Source: Kocuria rhizophila DC2201
GTDB lineage: Bacteria; Actinomycetota; Actinomycetes; Actinomycetales; Micrococcaceae
NCBI RefSeq assembly: GCF_000010285.1
Contig: NC_010617.1
Location: 1,798,001-1,862,000, forward strand
Length of the DNA: 64,000 bases
Direction: 5' to 3'
Both the position numbers and the translations under genes were made by a program. Below the pieces are notes generated by a model, which ran no database searches, was not told the DNA's origin, and saw only the letters and a list, made by a program, of their open reading frames with translations. Below, in pieces: positions 28,307 through 38,925 of this stretch. Positions within the stretch are counted from its first letter, which is position 1, and the number at the start of each line of letters is the position of its first letter.

Positions 28307-30127
28307 CTACTCGGCCGCGGGGCCCTCCTGGCCCTGCAGCTCCGCGGTGATCTCCGCCACCACCCGGTCCCTGGCGATGTCGCGGCTCGTGCCGCTGCGG
28401 CGGTCCTTGAGCTCCAGCACACCGTCCGCGAGTCCCCGCCCGACCACGAGCACCGTGGGGACCCCGAGCAGCTCGGCGTCGCGGAACTTCACGCCCGGGG
28501 ACACCTTGGGGCGGTCGTCGAAGAGCACGGAGACACCCGCGGCCTCGAGGTGCGCCACGATCTCCTCGGCGGCCTCCAGCACCTCGGGACCCTTGCCCGT
28601 GGCCACCACGTGGACGTCCGCGGGGCTCAGGTTCCGGGGCCACAGCAGCCCGTGCTCGTCGTGGTAGAACTCCGCGACGGCGGCCAGCGCGCGCGTGACG
28701 CCGATCCCGTAGGAGCCCATGGTGACCGTGACGAGCTTGCCGTTGTTGTCGAGCACCTTGAGCCCGAGGGCCTCGGCGTACTTGCGGCCGAGCTGGAACA
28801 CGTGGCCCATCTCCATGCCGCGGGCGATCTCGAGCGGGCCGGAGCCGTCCGGGGCCGGATCCCCCTCGCGCACCGTGCAGGCCTCCAGGGTGGCGTCCCA
28901 CGTGAAGTCCCGCTCGGCCACGAGGTCGTAGACGTGCGCCTCGGCCACGTTCGCGCCGGTGATCCAGCGGGTGCCCGGCACCACGCGCGGGTCCACGAAG
29001 TAAGGGATCCCGGTGGGGGACTCGGTGCCGAGCAGGGCGTCCTCCCGGCTCAGACCCGGGCCGATGTAGCCCTTGACGAGTTCGGGCACCGCGCGCAGCT
29101 GCTCCTCCGAGGCGGCCTCCACCTCGAGCTCGCCGCCGATCCCGAGGGCCCCGCCGATCCCGGCCTCCACGCGCTTGAGGTCGATCTCGCGGTCACCGGG
29201 AACACCCACTGCCACGAGCTGCGTGCCGCCCTCGGGCAGGGAGACCGAGAGCAGCACATTCTTCAGGGTGTCCGCCGCGGTCCACGGCTGCCCCTCGCGG
29301 GGGTGCAGCTCGTTGGAGCGGGACACCAGGGTGTCGATGGTGGGGCTGTCCGGGGTGCGGTGCACCTGGGCCGCGGGGGCGTCGGTGCAGTCCACCGGTT
29401 CCGGCACCACCGTGGTGACGGCCTCCACGTTCGCGGCGTAGCCGCCCGCCGAACGCACGAAGGTGTCCTCGCCCACCACGGAGGGGTGCATGAACTCCTC
29501 GGAGCGCGAGCCGCCCATGGCACCGGACGTGGCGGAGACCGCCACCACCGGCAGCCCGAGACGCTCGAAGATGCGGACGTACGCGGCCCGGTGCTTGGCG
29601 TAGGCATCGTCGAGCCCGGCGTCGTCCACGTCGAAGGAGTAGGAGTCCTTCATGATGAACTCGCGCCCGCGCAGCAGCCCCGCCCGCGGACGGGCCTCGT
29701 CCCGGTACTTGGTCTGGATCTGGTAGAGCATCACGGGCAGGTCCTTGTAGGACGAGTACATGTCCTTGACCAGCAGGGTGAACATCTCCTCGTGCGTGGG
29801 AGCCAGCAGGTAGTCCGCGCCCTTGCGGTCCTGCAGCCGGAAGAGGTTCTCCCCGTACTCGGTCCAGCGGTTGCTCGCCTCGTACGGCTCGCGCGGCAGC
29901 AGCGCCGGGAAGTGGACCTCCTGGGCGCCGATCGCGTCCATCTCCTCGCGCACGATGCCCTCGACCCGGCGCAGCACGGCGAGCCCCAGGGGCAGCCACG
30001 TGTAGATGCCGGGGGCCGCGCGGCGGATGTAGCCGGCGCGCACGAGCAGCTTGTGGCTGTCGACGTCGGCGTCCACCGGATCTTCGCGCAGGGTGCGCAG
30101 GAACAGGGAACTGAGGCGAAGCGGCAC
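28307..30127 (-). CDS. proS: Prolyl-tRNA synthetase (bacterial type)
   Basis: A 606-residue class II synthetase charging tRNA-Pro. Motif 1 lies around [28 protein letters not shown], the catalytic region includes [21 protein letters not shown] and [16 protein letters not shown], and the YbaK-like editing insertion (residues about 230-390) characteristic of the bacterial form is present. The C-terminal anticodon-binding domain has [17 protein letters not shown]. The GTG at 30127 follows AGGA at seven bases. Confidence 0.97.
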   Translation of the reverse strand: MPLRLSSLFLRTLREDPVDADVDSHKLLVRAGYIRRAAPGIYTWLPLGLAVLRRVEGIVREEMDAIGAQEVHFPALLPREPYEASNRWTEYGENLFRLQDRKGADYLLAPTHEEMFTLLVKDMYSSYKDLPVMLYQIQTKYRDEARPRAGLLRGREFIMKDSYSFDVDDAGLDDAYAKHRAAYVRIFERLGLPVVAVSATSGAMGGSRSEEFMHPSVVGEDTFVRSAGGYAANVEAVTTVVPEPVDCTDAPAAQVHRTPDSPTIDTLVSRSNELHPREGQPWTAADTLKNVLLSVSLPEGGTQLVAVGVPGDREIDLKRVEAGIGGALGIGGELEVEAASEEQLRAVPELVKGYIGPGLSREDALLGTESPTGIPYFVDPRVVPGTRWITGANVAEAHVYDLVAERDFTWDATLEACTVREGDPAPDGSGPLEIARGMEMGHVFQLGRKYAEALGLKVLDNNGKLVTVTMGSYGIGVTRALAAVAEFYHDEHGLLWPRNLSPADVHVVATGKGPEVLEAAEEIVAHLEAAGVSVLFDDRPKVSPGVKFRDAELLGVPTVLVVGRGLADGVLELKDRRSGTSRDIARDRVVAEITAELQGQEGPAAE

Positions 30128-30227
30128 GAATAGGTCCTAACCGCCCGTGACCGGGCCGATCGAAGCTGCTGATGTCTGCCGCGAGTCTATCGCTGTGCTG
30201 CCCCGGCGGTCGCCGCGCCCGGCGGTG

Positions 30228-31082
30228 TCACAGGAGCACCGTGGCGAAATCGCCGTGGCGCTCGAAGCCCACGTGGCGGTACGTGGCCAAGGCCGGGGCG
30301 TTGTAGGAGTTCACGTAGAGGCTCACCACGGGCGCCTGCGTCCTCGCGAGCGCCACGGCTGCGGCCATGCACGGCACGGCCAGTCCGCGGCCGCGGTGCT
30401 CCGGGGCCACCCACACGCCCTGGATCTGGCACACGCCCGCGTGCAGGGAGCCGATGTCCGCCTTGAAGACCACCTCACCCCGGTGGTCCGTGAGCACCGC
30501 GGTGCGCTGCTCGCGCAGCAGCGACCGGATCCGCTGGCGGTAGCCGTGACCGCCGCTCGTCAGCGGCGAGTAGCCCACTTCCTCGGTGAACATCGCGGCG
30601 GCCGCCGGGACCACCCGCTCCGCGTCCGCCTCCGTGCCCCACCGGACGGTGCCGGCCGGGCCGGTGAGCAGTGCGGGGTCCGGGTCCCGGTCCATGACCA
30701 GCAGCGGCTGGACGGGGCGCACGTCGAACGGGGCGGGCCACGTGTCCCGCAGCCGCTGCCACAGCCCGAGCACAGGTTCCGCCGGTCCGAAGAAGGAGGC
30801 GAAGCGCGGACCCCCGCGGGCCAGGGCGTCCGCCACGAGGTCCGTGCCGCGCGCGTCCAGGGCCACGGGCACCACGTTGGTGCCCGCCCAGCACGCCCCC
30901 ACCAGGGCTCCGGCGGCATCCGCGACCCCGTAGACGGGCGGGCGCCCTCCCGAGGCTCGGACCCGCTGCACGTGCGACGCCACGAACACCGAGGACACGG
31001 GGTCCCGCGCCAGGAGCCGGTCCAGTGCCGCGGGATCCACGGCGGCGGGTGCGAGCGCCCGCGCGGTGCGGCGCAGGATCAC
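30228..31082 (-). CDS. GNAT acetyltransferase with DUF4081 domain
   Basis: A 284-residue protein. The N-terminal DUF4081 part ([18 protein letters not shown]) precedes a GNAT domain whose acetyl-CoA site reads [20 protein letters not shown], ending [17 protein letters not shown]. The substrate is unknown; an orthologous gene follows ispG in mycobacteria as well (Rv2867c-like). The GTG at 31082 overlaps the ispG stop as GTGA, which fixes the start and implies coupled translation. Confidence 0.88.
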   Translation of the reverse strand: MILRRTARALAPAAVDPAALDRLLARDPVSSVFVASHVQRVRASGGRPPVYGVADAAGALVGACWAGTNVVPVALDARGTDLVADALARGGPRFASFFGPAEPVLGLWQRLRDTWPAPFDVRPVQPLLVMDRDPDPALLTGPAGTVRWGTEADAERVVPAAAAMFTEEVGYSPLTSGGHGYRQRIRSLLREQRTAVLTDHRGEVVFKADIGSLHAGVCQIQGVWVAPEHRGRGLAVPCMAAAVALARTQAPVVSLYVNSYNAPALATYRHVGFERHGDFATVLL

Positions 31083-32245
31083 CCGGCGGTCACGACCGGA
31101 GCGCCCTCCACGGGCTGACCGTTCTCGTCCAGCTCCATGCTCTCGGCCATCTCGTTGGCCTGGGCGAGCAGGGTCTCCACGATCTGGTCCTCGGGGACGG
31201 TCTTGATGACCTCTCCCCGCACGAAGATCTGACCCTTGCCGTTGCCCGAGGCCACGCCGAGGTCCGCCTCGCGGGCCTCCCCCGGACCGTTGACCACGCA
31301 GCCCATCACGGCCACGCGCAGCGGCACGGTGAGGTGCGCGAGCCCCTCGTTGACCTCCTCCGCGAGCTTGTACACGTCCACCTGGGCGCGCCCGCAGGAC
31401 GGGCACGAGACGATCTCGAGCTTGCGCGGGCGCAGTCCGAGGGACTGCAGGATCTGGTTGCCCACCTTGACCTCCTCCACCGGAGGGGCGGAGAGGGACA
31501 CGCGGATGGTGTCCCCGATCCCCTGGGACAGCAGGATCCCGAAGGCCGTGGCGGACTTGACCGTGCCCTGCAGCGCGGGGCCGGCCTCGGTGACCCCCAG
31601 GTGCAGGGGCCAGTCCCCGCGCTCGGCGAGCAGCTGGTAGGCCCGGACCATGGTGACGGGGTCGTTGTGCTTGACCGAGATCTTGAAGTCGTGGAAGTCG
31701 TGCTGCTCGAACAGGGAGGCCTCCCACACGGCGGACTCCATGAGGGCCTCCGGGGTGGCCTTGCCGTACTTCTCGAGCAGCCGCTTGTCCAGGGAACCCG
31801 CGTTCACGCCGATCCGGATGGACACCCCGGCCGCCTCCGCGGCGCGGGAGATGCCCTCGATCTGGTCGTCGAACTTGCGGATGTTGCCCGGGTTCACGCG
31901 CACGCCGGCGCACCCGGCGTCGATCGCGGCGTAGACGTACTTGGGCTGGAAGTGGATGTCCGCGATCACCGGGATCGGGGACTTCTTGGCGATGATCGGC
32001 AGGGCGTCGGCGTCGTCCTGGGACGGGCACGCCACGCGCACGATGTCGCAGCCCGCGGCGTTGAGCTCCGCGATCTGCTGCAGCGTGGCGTTGATGTTGG
32101 TGGTGGGGGTGGTGGTCATCGACTGCACGCTGATGGGTGAGTCGGATCCCACTCCCACCGAGCCCACCCGGATCTGGCGGGTCTTGCGCCGCGGGGACAG
32201 GACGGGCTGGGGTGCTGCGGGCATGCCGAGGTTGACCGAGGTCAC
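31079..32245 (-). CDS. ispG: 4-hydroxy-3-methylbut-2-en-1-yl diphosphate synthase
   Basis: IspG (GcpE) is the [4Fe-4S] enzyme converting methylerythritol cyclodiphosphate to HMBPP in the MEP isoprenoid pathway. The 388-residue protein has [19 protein letters not shown] at the N-terminus, and cluster cysteines in [13 protein letters not shown] and [11 protein letters not shown]. The GTG at 32245 follows GGAGGA at five bases. dxr of the same pathway lies upstream on the same strand, but the met transporter has come between them. A GNAT gene is coupled downstream. Confidence 0.97.
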   Translation of the reverse strand: MTSVNLGMPAAPQPVLSPRRKTRQIRVGSVGVGSDSPISVQSMTTTPTTNINATLQQIAELNAAGCDIVRVACPSQDDADALPIIAKKSPIPVIADIHFQPKYVYAAIDAGCAGVRVNPGNIRKFDDQIEGISRAAEAAGVSIRIGVNAGSLDKRLLEKYGKATPEALMESAVWEASLFEQHDFHDFKISVKHNDPVTMVRAYQLLAERGDWPLHLGVTEAGPALQGTVKSATAFGILLSQGIGDTIRVSLSAPPVEEVKVGNQILQSLGLRPRKLEIVSCPSCGRAQVDVYKLAEEVNEGLAHLTVPLRVAVMGCVVNGPGEAREADLGVASGNGKGQIFVRGEVIKTVPEDQIVETLLAQANEMAESMELDENGQPVEGAPVVTAG

Positions 32246-32365
32246 GTGTTTCCTCCAGGGGAATCGACCTGCGGGGCCCGAGACGCGCGCCCCGCGAACG
32301 TTGCTCCCCCCATTGTGCCCCACTCCTCCGACGCCGCTGACGCCGGCGGGACGCCGGGAGCACGA

Positions 32366-32404
32366 CGCCGCCCCCGGCACGCGGGTGCGTGCCCGGGGGC
32401 GGCG
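32366..32404 (-). terminator. Terminator after metI
   Basis: A long GC-rich inverted repeat (CGCCGCCCCCGG plus CACG, with matching arms and one bulge) lies 20 bp past the metI stop codon and before ispG. It separates the methionine importer from ispG. Confidence 0.75.
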
Positions 32405-32424
32405 GGGGTGCTCGGCGCGGGCGC

Positions 32425-33081
32425 TCAGCGGCGCATGATCCGGCGCGCGAGCCAGTTGCCGAAGAACTGCACGAGCTGGACCAGCACGATGATCACGATC
32501 ACCGCGGCCCACGTGACCTCGTCGTTGAACCGCTGGTAGCCCAGGCGCAGCGCGAAGTCGCCCAGTCCGCCGGCACCGATCGCGCCGGCCATGGCCGACA
32601 TGTCCGTGATGCCGATCACCAGGAACGTGTAGCCCAGCACCAGGGGGCCGAGGGCCTCGGGGAGGATCACCGTGGTGATGATCCGCCAGCGTGACACCCC
32701 CATGGAGCGGGCGGCCTCGACCACCCCCGGATCCACCGTCATGAGGTTCTGCTCGACGATCCGTGCCACCGCGAAGGTGGCGCCGATGGTCATGGCGAAG
32801 ATCGCCGCGTTGGGCCCCAGGCGGGACCCGACGACCTCCTCCGTGACCTTGCCGAGGGCGGCCAGCAGGATGATGAACGGGATGGGGCGCACGAAGTTCA
32901 CCAGCAGGTTCAGCACGGTGAACACCACGCCGTTCTGCAGGATGTTGCCCCGGCGGGTCACGTAGAGCCCCACGCCCACGGCCAGGCCGATGAGTCCGGC
33001 GAGGACGAGGGTCACGGTGACCATGTACAGCGTCTGCCCGGTTGCCTGGAGCAACTGCGGGCCGAGAGTCGACCAGTTCAT
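32425..33081 (-). CDS. metI: D-methionine ABC transporter permease MetI
   Basis: A 218-residue permease with five to six membrane helices. The EAA loop that contacts the ATPase reads [23 protein letters not shown]. The N-terminal [16 protein letters not shown] and [16 protein letters not shown] are typical of MetI. The ATG at 33081 shares a base with the metN stop (TAATG). It is the third gene of metQ-metN-metI and completes the importer. Confidence 0.93.
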   Translation of the reverse strand: MNWSTLGPQLLQATGQTLYMVTVTLVLAGLIGLAVGVGLYVTRRGNILQNGVVFTVLNLLVNFVRPIPFIILLAALGKVTEEVVGSRLGPNAAIFAMTIGATFAVARIVEQNLMTVDPGVVEAARSMGVSRWRIITTVILPEALGPLVLGYTFLVIGITDMSAMAGAIGAGGLGDFALRLGYQRFNDEVTWAAVIVIIVLVQLVQFFGNWLARRIMRR

Positions 33082-34133
33082 TACTCGGACACCTCCTGGA
33101 CCGTGGTGACCGCCCGCAGCGCCTCGACGGCCCGGGACACGGCATCCTCGGGTCCGTCGAGGGACAGCGTGAGCGTTCCGAACGTGTGTGACTGCAGGAT
33201 GGAGATCCCGCCGAAGGCGATCTCGAAGCTCACGCCGTCGCGCGCGGCCTCGGACAGCGCCGTCCCGATCCTGTTGCGGTCCGCGACGTCCACGAGCACG
33301 AGGCGGCCCGGGTGCTCGGAGCGGAGCTTCGCGAGCTCGTCCTCCCGGGGCACGGTGCGCATCACGGAGGACACGAACCTGCGGGTGGTCTCCGCCTGCG
33401 GGTGCGCGAAGACCTCCGCAGTGGTCCCGGTCTCGACGACGCGCCCGCCGTCCATCACGGCCACGCGGTCCGCGACGGCACGCACCACGTCCATCTCGTG
33501 GGTGATCAGCACGATGGTGATCCCGAGCTCGCGGTTGACGCGGCGCAGCAGCCCGAGCACCTCCTGCGTGGTCTCGGGGTCCAGGGCGGACGTGGACTCG
33601 TCCGCGAGCAGCAGCTCGGGGCTGGTGGCGAGCGCGCGCGCAATGCCCACGCGCTGCTTCTGCCCGCCCGAGAGCTGCTCGGGGTAGTTGCCCGCGCGCT
33701 CGGTGAGGCCCACGAACTCGAGCAGCTCGGCCACGCGGGCCTTCCGGTCCTCCGCCTTCCACCCGGCGCGCCTGAGCGGGTACTCGATGTTGCCCGCCAC
33801 GGTGCGCGAGGTGAACAGGTTGAACTGCTGGAAGATCATGCCGATGTCCCGCCGGACGGGAGCCAGCTGGGTCTCGGAGCGGCCGTCCACGCGCTGCCCC
33901 GCCACTTCCAGGGACCCGGAGGTCACCGGTTCCAGGCCGTTGATGAGCCGCACGAGGGTGGACTTGCCGGCCCCGGAGTACCCGATCACCGCGAAGACCT
34001 CACCGCGGCGGATCTCCAGGTTCACGGAGTCCACCGCGGTCACCGTGCGGGGTCGCCGCCGGGACCCGGTGGTGAAGACCTTGCTGACGTCCTTGAATCT
34101 GACCAGTGCGTCCGCCGTGGAGGCTGGGCTCAC
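33081..34133 (-). CDS. metN: Methionine ABC transporter ATP-binding protein MetN
   Basis: A 350-residue ABC ATPase. Walker A is GYSGAGKST at residues 51-59, the signature LSGGQKQR is at about 154-161, and Walker B is LLLADES. The C-terminal NIL domain ([20 protein letters not shown]) is the methionine-sensing domain used for trans-inhibition in MetN. The GTG start overlaps the metQ stop as GTGA. Part of the metQNI unit under a SAM riboswitch. Confidence 0.95.
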   Translation of the reverse strand: MSPASTADALVRFKDVSKVFTTGSRRRPRTVTAVDSVNLEIRRGEVFAVIGYSGAGKSTLVRLINGLEPVTSGSLEVAGQRVDGRSETQLAPVRRDIGMIFQQFNLFTSRTVAGNIEYPLRRAGWKAEDRKARVAELLEFVGLTERAGNYPEQLSGGQKQRVGIARALATSPELLLADESTSALDPETTQEVLGLLRRVNRELGITIVLITHEMDVVRAVADRVAVMDGGRVVETGTTAEVFAHPQAETTRRFVSSVMRTVPREDELAKLRSEHPGRLVLVDVADRNRIGTALSEAARDGVSFEIAFGGISILQSHTFGTLTLSLDGPEDAVSRAVEALRAVTTVQEVSE

Positions 34134-35014
34134 TTGCTCTGCTCCTTGAGGTCGGTGGAGTAGCGGGCCAGCAGGTCCTTGAGCTCCTGCTGGTCCACCC
34201 GGGTGGGAACCGCGGTGCCCTTGGTCTCCTTCTTCTCGGCCTCCTGGACCTTGTCGTCGTAGTAGAAGCCCGCGACCTTCTTCAGCGTCTCGTTGTCCGC
34301 GTTCGCCTCGGTCGCGGCGAAGAGGTTGTCGTAGACCTTGGCGCTGTCCGCCGTGGGGTCGTCCTGGGCGAGGGCGTTCTTCGGGTCGAGGTTCGCGCGG
34401 TCCAGGAAGTCGTTGTTCACCACGGAGCCGGCCACGGAGTCCATGGACAGCACGGTCTGCTCGGCGGAGACCGGGCGGACCGTGACCTTGGACTTCTCCT
34501 TGTCGATGTCCTGCTCGGTGGGTGCGATCGTGTCCTTGGTGAAGGAGACCAGGCCCTGCTGCTGGAGCAGGTTCAGGGAGCGCGAGAGGTTGATCGAGTC
34601 GTTGGGGACGGCGATCTCGTCCCCCTGCTTGAGCTCGGACACGGACTTCGCGGTCTTGGAGTACAGCCCCAGCGGGAAGATGGACGTGGAGCCCACGGGC
34701 GTGATGGTGTCCCCGGAGCTGTTGTTGTAGTCCGCGAGGTAGGCGATGTGCTGGAACCAGTTCATGTCGATGTCCCCGCTCTTCAGGGCGGGGTTCGGCT
34801 GGCTGTAGTCGCTGAAGTCCACGAACTCAACGGTCACGTCGTTCTTCGCGGCCACCTCTTTGAACGCGTCCTGGACGGGCGTGGCACCCACGATGCCGAT
34901 GGTGATCTTGCCGTCGGCGGTAGGGTCGGTGTTCTCGGAGCCGCCGCCGCACGCGGTGAGGGTCAGGCCCAGGGTGGTGGCCAGTACTACGGGGAGCAGT
35001 CGTTTGCTTCGCAC
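34130..35014 (-). CDS. metQ: Methionine-binding lipoprotein MetQ
   Basis: A 294-residue substrate-binding lipoprotein of the NlpA/MetQ family. The signal peptide ends in the lipobox LTAC with the lipidated cysteine at residue 22. Family features include IGIVGATPVQDAFKEVA, the segment DMNWFQHIAYL and IAVPNDSINLSRSLNLLQ. The GTG at 35014 follows GGAAAGG at seven bases and places the signal peptide at the N-terminus; the frame upstream lacks signal features. A SAM riboswitch lies about 100-200 bases upstream. Confidence 0.94.
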   Translation of the reverse strand: MRSKRLLPVVLATTLGLTLTACGGGSENTDPTADGKITIGIVGATPVQDAFKEVAAKNDVTVEFVDFSDYSQPNPALKSGDIDMNWFQHIAYLADYNNSSGDTITPVGSTSIFPLGLYSKTAKSVSELKQGDEIAVPNDSINLSRSLNLLQQQGLVSFTKDTIAPTEQDIDKEKSKVTVRPVSAEQTVLSMDSVAGSVVNNDFLDRANLDPKNALAQDDPTADSAKVYDNLFAATEANADNETLKKVAGFYYDDKVQEAEKKETKGTAVPTRVDQQELKDLLARYSTDLKEQSK

Positions 35015-35109
35015 GATCGTGCCTTTCCAGGGTCGGGGTCCGGTCGCGCGGAGCGAGCGGTCCCACCTGGATGAGGGCAAGGATCAGACACGTGCCATTT
35101 GAAGAGAAA

Positions 35110-35225
35110 CCGCACTTGCCGTGATCGGTTCGAACCGCGGCCGGATGGTCATCTGGGGCACCCCGCTACGGGAGAGGGTTGCCGTCCGGCCAGCCAGAGC
35201 TACGCGCCGGAACTCGTCATCCGTC
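35110..35225 (-). ncRNA. SAM riboswitch, probably SAM-IV type, upstream of metQNI
   Basis: On the minus strand the element has a P1 stem (GGATG at 35218-35222 with CATCC at 35143-35147), a P2 stem (TCCGGC with GCCGGA), and the diagnostic core GGCAACCC ... GGGGTGCCCC followed by GATGACC. These match the SAM-I/SAM-IV superfamily; the compact core, a following GGTTCGAACC hairpin and the actinobacterial host favour SAM-IV. It should repress metQNI when SAM is plentiful. The family is clear by eye; the exact class is less certain. The remainder of the 35015-35450 gap, between the riboswitch and dxr, shows no gene. Confidence 0.85.
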
Positions 35226-35450
35226 CACGAGCCTAGCACGCCGTGGGCCCCGTCCCCGACCCGGGCGGCGTCCCGGCCCCATCGCACCACTCCCCTGGGC
35301 GCACCGCCGGTGGTGGAGCCGCGGTCTCCCAGCGGCAGCCCGGACGACGCCGCCCCGACCGTTGCGCCGCCCCGCACCGCGCTCCCGGCGTCCAGTGTCG
35401 CCACCTCGGCCCGGCCCGGCCTCGTGGCCTCGGGCAGGGCCCAGTCGGCA

Positions 35451-36725
35451 CTATCCCCGGACGATCCGCTCGTCGGCCCGGGCGCGGGCCCACCGCTCGG
35501 CCTCCAGCACGTCCTCGAGGGAGGGCTCGCGCACACCGGTGTGCTCGTCCACCACGCTCGCCACGAGCTCCACGATCTGGAGGAAGCCGAGCGCGCCGCG
35601 GTGGAACGCGTGGACCGCCTGCTCGTTCGCGGCGTTGAAGACCGCGGGCCATGTGCCTCCGAGGGCCCCCGCGTGCTTCATGAGCTCGACCGCGGGGAAC
35701 GCTTCGGCGTCGAGCGGCTCGAACGTCCACTCGGCGGCACGGGTCCAGTCGCACGCCGCGGCGGCCCCCGGGACGCGGTGCGGCCACGCGAGGCCCAGGG
35801 CGATGGGCAGCCGCATGTCCGGGGGCGAGGCCTGGGCCAGGGTGGAGCCGTCCACGAACTGCACCATCGAGTGCACCACCGACTGCGGGTGCACGGTCAC
35901 GTCGATCCGGTCGAGGGGCACGTCGAACAGCAGGGACGCCTCGAGTACCTCGAGCGCCTTGTTGACCATGGTGGCGGAGTTGGTGGTGACCATGGCACCC
36001 ATGTCCCACGTGGGGTGGCGCAGCGCCTGCTCCGGCGTCACGTGCGCGAGCTGCGCGCGGCTCATCCCCCGGAACGGGCCTCCCGAGGCCGTGAGCACGA
36101 GGCGTTCCACCTCCGCCGCCGTGCCCGAGCGCAGCGCCTGCGCGATCGCGGAGTGCTCGGAATCCACGGGGATCAGAGCGTTCGTGAGGCCCGTGCCCGC
36201 AGCGGCCGCCGTGACGAGCGGACCGCCCGCGATCAGCGACTCCTTGTTGGCCAGCGCCACCCGGTGCCCCGCCCCCAGCGCGGCCAGGGTGGGCGCGAGC
36301 CCGATGCTGCCGGTGATGCCGTTGAGCACCAGGTCGGCGCCGTCCCACGCGGCGAGCTCCGTGGCGGCGCGCTCGCCGTGCAGCACCTCGGGCACCGGTG
36401 ACGACGCCGCCCGCGCGGCGTCCGCGAGCAGCTCACCCAGCCGCGCGGCGTCGTCCGCGGTGCCGCTCGTGCCCACCGCGGCCACGCGGAAGCGCACGGC
36501 CTGCCGCGCGAGCAGCTCCAGGTTGCCCGCGCCCGCCGCCAGCGCGAGGACCTCGAACGGCGGGTGCTGGGCGTCCGACTCCGGCCGTGCGAGGTCCGCG
36601 GCCCGTTCCACGACGTCGAGCGCCTGCGTGCCGATGGACCCCGTGGAGCCCAGGATCACCAGCCGCCGGGGCGCGGCACTCGTGGCGCGGTCGAGATCGG
36701 GGGTCATGGTCCGTGGGGAAGTCAT
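35451..36725 (-). CDS. dxr: 1-deoxy-D-xylulose-5-phosphate reductoisomerase
   Basis: Dxr makes methylerythritol 4-phosphate, the first committed MEP-pathway step, with NADPH. The 424-residue protein has the nucleotide-binding loop [18 protein letters not shown], the NADPH segment ALANKESLI, the metal/substrate motif [11 protein letters not shown], and [10 protein letters not shown]. The upstream part of the N-terminus (about 17 residues) is variable. In related genomes a site-2 protease gene normally separates dxr from ispG; here the metQNI cassette occupies that interval. Confidence 0.96.
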   Translation of the reverse strand: MTSPRTMTPDLDRATSAAPRRLVILGSTGSIGTQALDVVERAADLARPESDAQHPPFEVLALAAGAGNLELLARQAVRFRVAAVGTSGTADDAARLGELLADAARAASSPVPEVLHGERAATELAAWDGADLVLNGITGSIGLAPTLAALGAGHRVALANKESLIAGGPLVTAAAAGTGLTNALIPVDSEHSAIAQALRSGTAAEVERLVLTASGGPFRGMSRAQLAHVTPEQALRHPTWDMGAMVTTNSATMVNKALEVLEASLLFDVPLDRIDVTVHPQSVVHSMVQFVDGSTLAQASPPDMRLPIALGLAWPHRVPGAAAACDWTRAAEWTFEPLDAEAFPAVELMKHAGALGGTWPAVFNAANEQAVHAFHRGALGFLQIVELVASVVDEHTGVREPSLEDVLEAERWARARADERIVRG

Positions 36726-36813
36726 GGGTCCAGTATGGCGCGGCGCGCCCCGGAGCCCTCCCGAACCTGGCCCGAGGCCTCCCCTTGACGGGCGGCACCC
36801 GCTCGGACATGCG

Positions 36814-36845
36814 ACAAGGGCGCCACCCGGAGGTGACGCCCTTGT
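36814..36845 (-). terminator. Terminator after the GlsB-like gene
   Basis: Stem ACAAGGGCG plus CACC pairing with GGTG plus CGCCCTTGT, one internal mismatch, CGGA loop. It lies 25 bp past the stop of the 36871-37134 gene. Confidence 0.75.
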
Positions 36846-36870
36846 GCAGTGGTCCTCAGGACCGCTGGGT

Positions 36871-37134
36871 TCAGCGGCGGCGGTTGACCACGAAGCCGTA
36901 GATCAGCAGCACGATGATCGCGCCGATCACGGACGTGATGATGGTGCCGATGCTGATCTTGTCGATACCGGCGTGCAGGCCCGGGATGAAGGAGCCCAGC
37001 CAGCCACCGAGGAACGCGCCCACGATGCCCAGGATGATGGTGACGATGATCCCACCACCCTGCTTGCCCGGCAGGATCAGCTTGGCGAGAGCGCCAGCGA
37101 TCAGGCCGAGGATGATCCAGCTAAAAATGCCCAT
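36871..37134 (-). CDS. GlsB/YeaQ/YmgE family membrane protein
   Basis: An 87-residue protein with three membrane helices and the glycine-rich pattern of the transglycosylase-associated family: [19 protein letters not shown] and [14 protein letters not shown]. Members are stress-induced in several bacteria but have no proven enzyme activity. The ATG at 37134 follows a GAGGTGGAG ribosome site; a start at 37167 would add 11 polar residues. It is a single-gene unit with its own terminator. Confidence 0.88.
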   Translation of the reverse strand: MGIFSWIILGLIAGALAKLILPGKQGGGIIVTIILGIVGAFLGGWLGSFIPGLHAGIDKISIGTIITSVIGAIIVLLIYGFVVNRRR

Positions 37135-37236
37135 GTTCTCCACCTCAAGTTTTCGTTGCTCAAGCATGCGGTGACCCGCAGTCGCTCTGGTCAGCGAACC
37201 GTCGTACAGTGTACTACCAGTTTGGAGGACTAATGA

Positions 37237-37271
37237 GTTCCCACCGCATGATGTCGCGCCACAGTGGGGAC
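37237..37271 (-). terminator. Possible terminator after the acetate symporter
   Basis: GTTCCCAC and GTGGGGAC arms form an 8-bp stem with one G-U pair around a long loop, 14 bp past the symporter stop. This is weaker than the other terminators in the window. Confidence 0.35.
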
Positions 37272-37284
37272 ACGGGCCGCCGGA

Positions 37285-38925
37285 TCAGTGCGAGACCGCC
37301 TTCTCTGCACCCACACCTGTGAGCGAGCGCACCTCCATCTCGGACTGCTTGACCGGGTCCTCGCGGCGGCGTTCCGTGACCGAGCCCAGGAAGCCCAGCA
37401 GGAATGACGCCGGGATCGAGATGATGCCCGGGTTGGACAGCGGGTAGATGGCGAAGTCCGCACCGGGGATCATGGAGGTCTCCGATCCGGACATCACCGG
37501 CGAGAAGACGATCAGCACCACGGACAGGATCAGCCCGCCGTACATGGACAGCACCGCCCCGCGGGTGGTGAAGCCCTTCCAGTACAGGGAGTACAGAATG
37601 GTGGGCAGGTTGGCAGAGGCCGCCACCGCGAAGGCCAGCGCCACCAGGAACGCCACGTTCTGGCCCTGAGCCCCGATGCCGCCGGCGATCGAGATCACAC
37701 CGATGACCACCACGGTGGCCTTGGCCACGCGCAGCTCCTGGCGGGGGTCCGAGTTCCCCTTCTTGATCACGGACGTGTAGATGTCGTGCGCGAAGGACGC
37801 CGACGCCGTGATGGCCAGCCCGGCAACCACGGCCAGGATGGTGGCGAACGCCACGGCCGCGATCAGCCCCATGAGCACGGAACCGCCCAGCTCGAACGCG
37901 AGCAGCGGCACCGCCGAGTTCACCCCGCCGGGGGCGCCCTTGATGCGCTCCGCGCCGATCAGCGCGGCCGCACCGAAGCCCAGCACCAGGGTGAACAGGT
38001 AGAACAGGCCGATCAGGGTGATCGCCCAGACCACGGACTTGCGGGCCTCTTTGGCTGTGGGCACCGTGTAGAAGCGCATGAGCACGTGGGGCAGCCCCGC
38101 CGCGCCGAGCACGAGCGCGAGGCCCAGCGAGATGAAGTCCAGCTTGGAGATCTCGCTCACGCCGTACTTCAGTCCGGGCTCGAGCATCGCAGGGTTGTTG
38201 TTGGTCTCCACCGCGGCACCCATGATGGACGAGAGGTTGAACCCGAACATCGCGAGGATCCACACGGTCATCACGGCCACGCCCGTGACCAGCAGGCACG
38301 CCTTGATGATCTGCACCCACGTGGTGCCCTTCATCCCGCCCACGAGCACGTAGACGATCATGATGACGCCCACGATCACGATCACGAGCGACTGGCCCGC
38401 CTTGGAGCTGATGCCCAGCAGCAGGGACACCAGGGCACCCGCCCCGGCCATCTGCGCGAGCAGGTAGAAGAAGGTCACCGCCAGGGTGGAGATGGACGCG
38501 GCCACGCGCACCGGGCGCTGCCGCAGCCGGAAGGACAGCACGTCCGCCATGGTGAACTTGCCGGTGTTGCGCAGCGGCTCGGCAATCAGCAGCAGCGCCA
38601 CGAGCCACGCCACGAAGAAGCCGATGGAGTACAGGAACCCGTCGTAGCCCTGCAGGGCAATGGCCCCCACGATGCCCAGGAAGGACGCCGCCGAGAGGTA
38701 GTCGCCGGCGATGGCCAGGCCGTTCTGGGTCCCGGAGAACGAGCGGCCGCCCGCGTAGTAGTCCGCCGCGGTGGCGGTGGACTTCGAGGCGCGGATCACC
38801 ACCACGAGAGTCACGAGCACGAAGCCCAGAAATATGGAGATGTTGATCGCGGGGTTGCCCACCGTGGCGGAGGACGTCTCCGCGAGGTGCACCGCGGGCA
38901 GGGAGACGGTGGGAACGGCGATCAT
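37285..38925 (-). CDS. actP: Cation/acetate symporter, SSS family
   Basis: A 546-residue sodium:solute symporter with about 13 membrane helices. ActP/MctC-type features include STATAADYYAGGRSFSGTQNG, GDYLSAASFLGI and HVLMRFYTVPTAKEARKS. It takes up acetate and possibly pyruvate or propionate. The ATG at 38925 follows GGAGGT at six bases and overlaps the upstream DUF485 stop as ATGA. A palindromic operator lies before the DUF485 gene, so the pair is probably controlled together. Confidence 0.92.
   Translation of the reverse strand: MIAVPTVSLPAVHLAETSSATVGNPAINISIFLGFVLVTLVVVIRASKSTATAADYYAGGRSFSGTQNGLAIAGDYLSAASFLGIVGAIALQGYDGFLYSIGFFVAWLVALLLIAEPLRNTGKFTMADVLSFRLRQRPVRVAASISTLAVTFFYLLAQMAGAGALVSLLLGISSKAGQSLVIVIVGVIMIVYVLVGGMKGTTWVQIIKACLLVTGVAVMTVWILAMFGFNLSSIMGAAVETNNNPAMLEPGLKYGVSEISKLDFISLGLALVLGAAGLPHVLMRFYTVPTAKEARKSVVWAITLIGLFYLFTLVLGFGAAALIGAERIKGAPGGVNSAVPLLAFELGGSVLMGLIAAVAFATILAVVAGLAITASASFAHDIYTSVIKKGNSDPRQELRVAKATVVVIGVISIAGGIGAQGQNVAFLVALAFAVAASANLPTILYSLYWKGFTTRGAVLSMYGGLILSVVLIVFSPVMSGSETSMIPGADFAIYPLSNPGIISIPASFLLGFLGSVTERRREDPVKQSEMEVRSLTGVGAEKAVSH

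Noticed and set aside
35223-35450. Remnant of a site-2 protease gene next to dxr
   Set aside because: I looked for HExxH or LDG motifs in all frames of this gap and saw none. The region appears non-coding.
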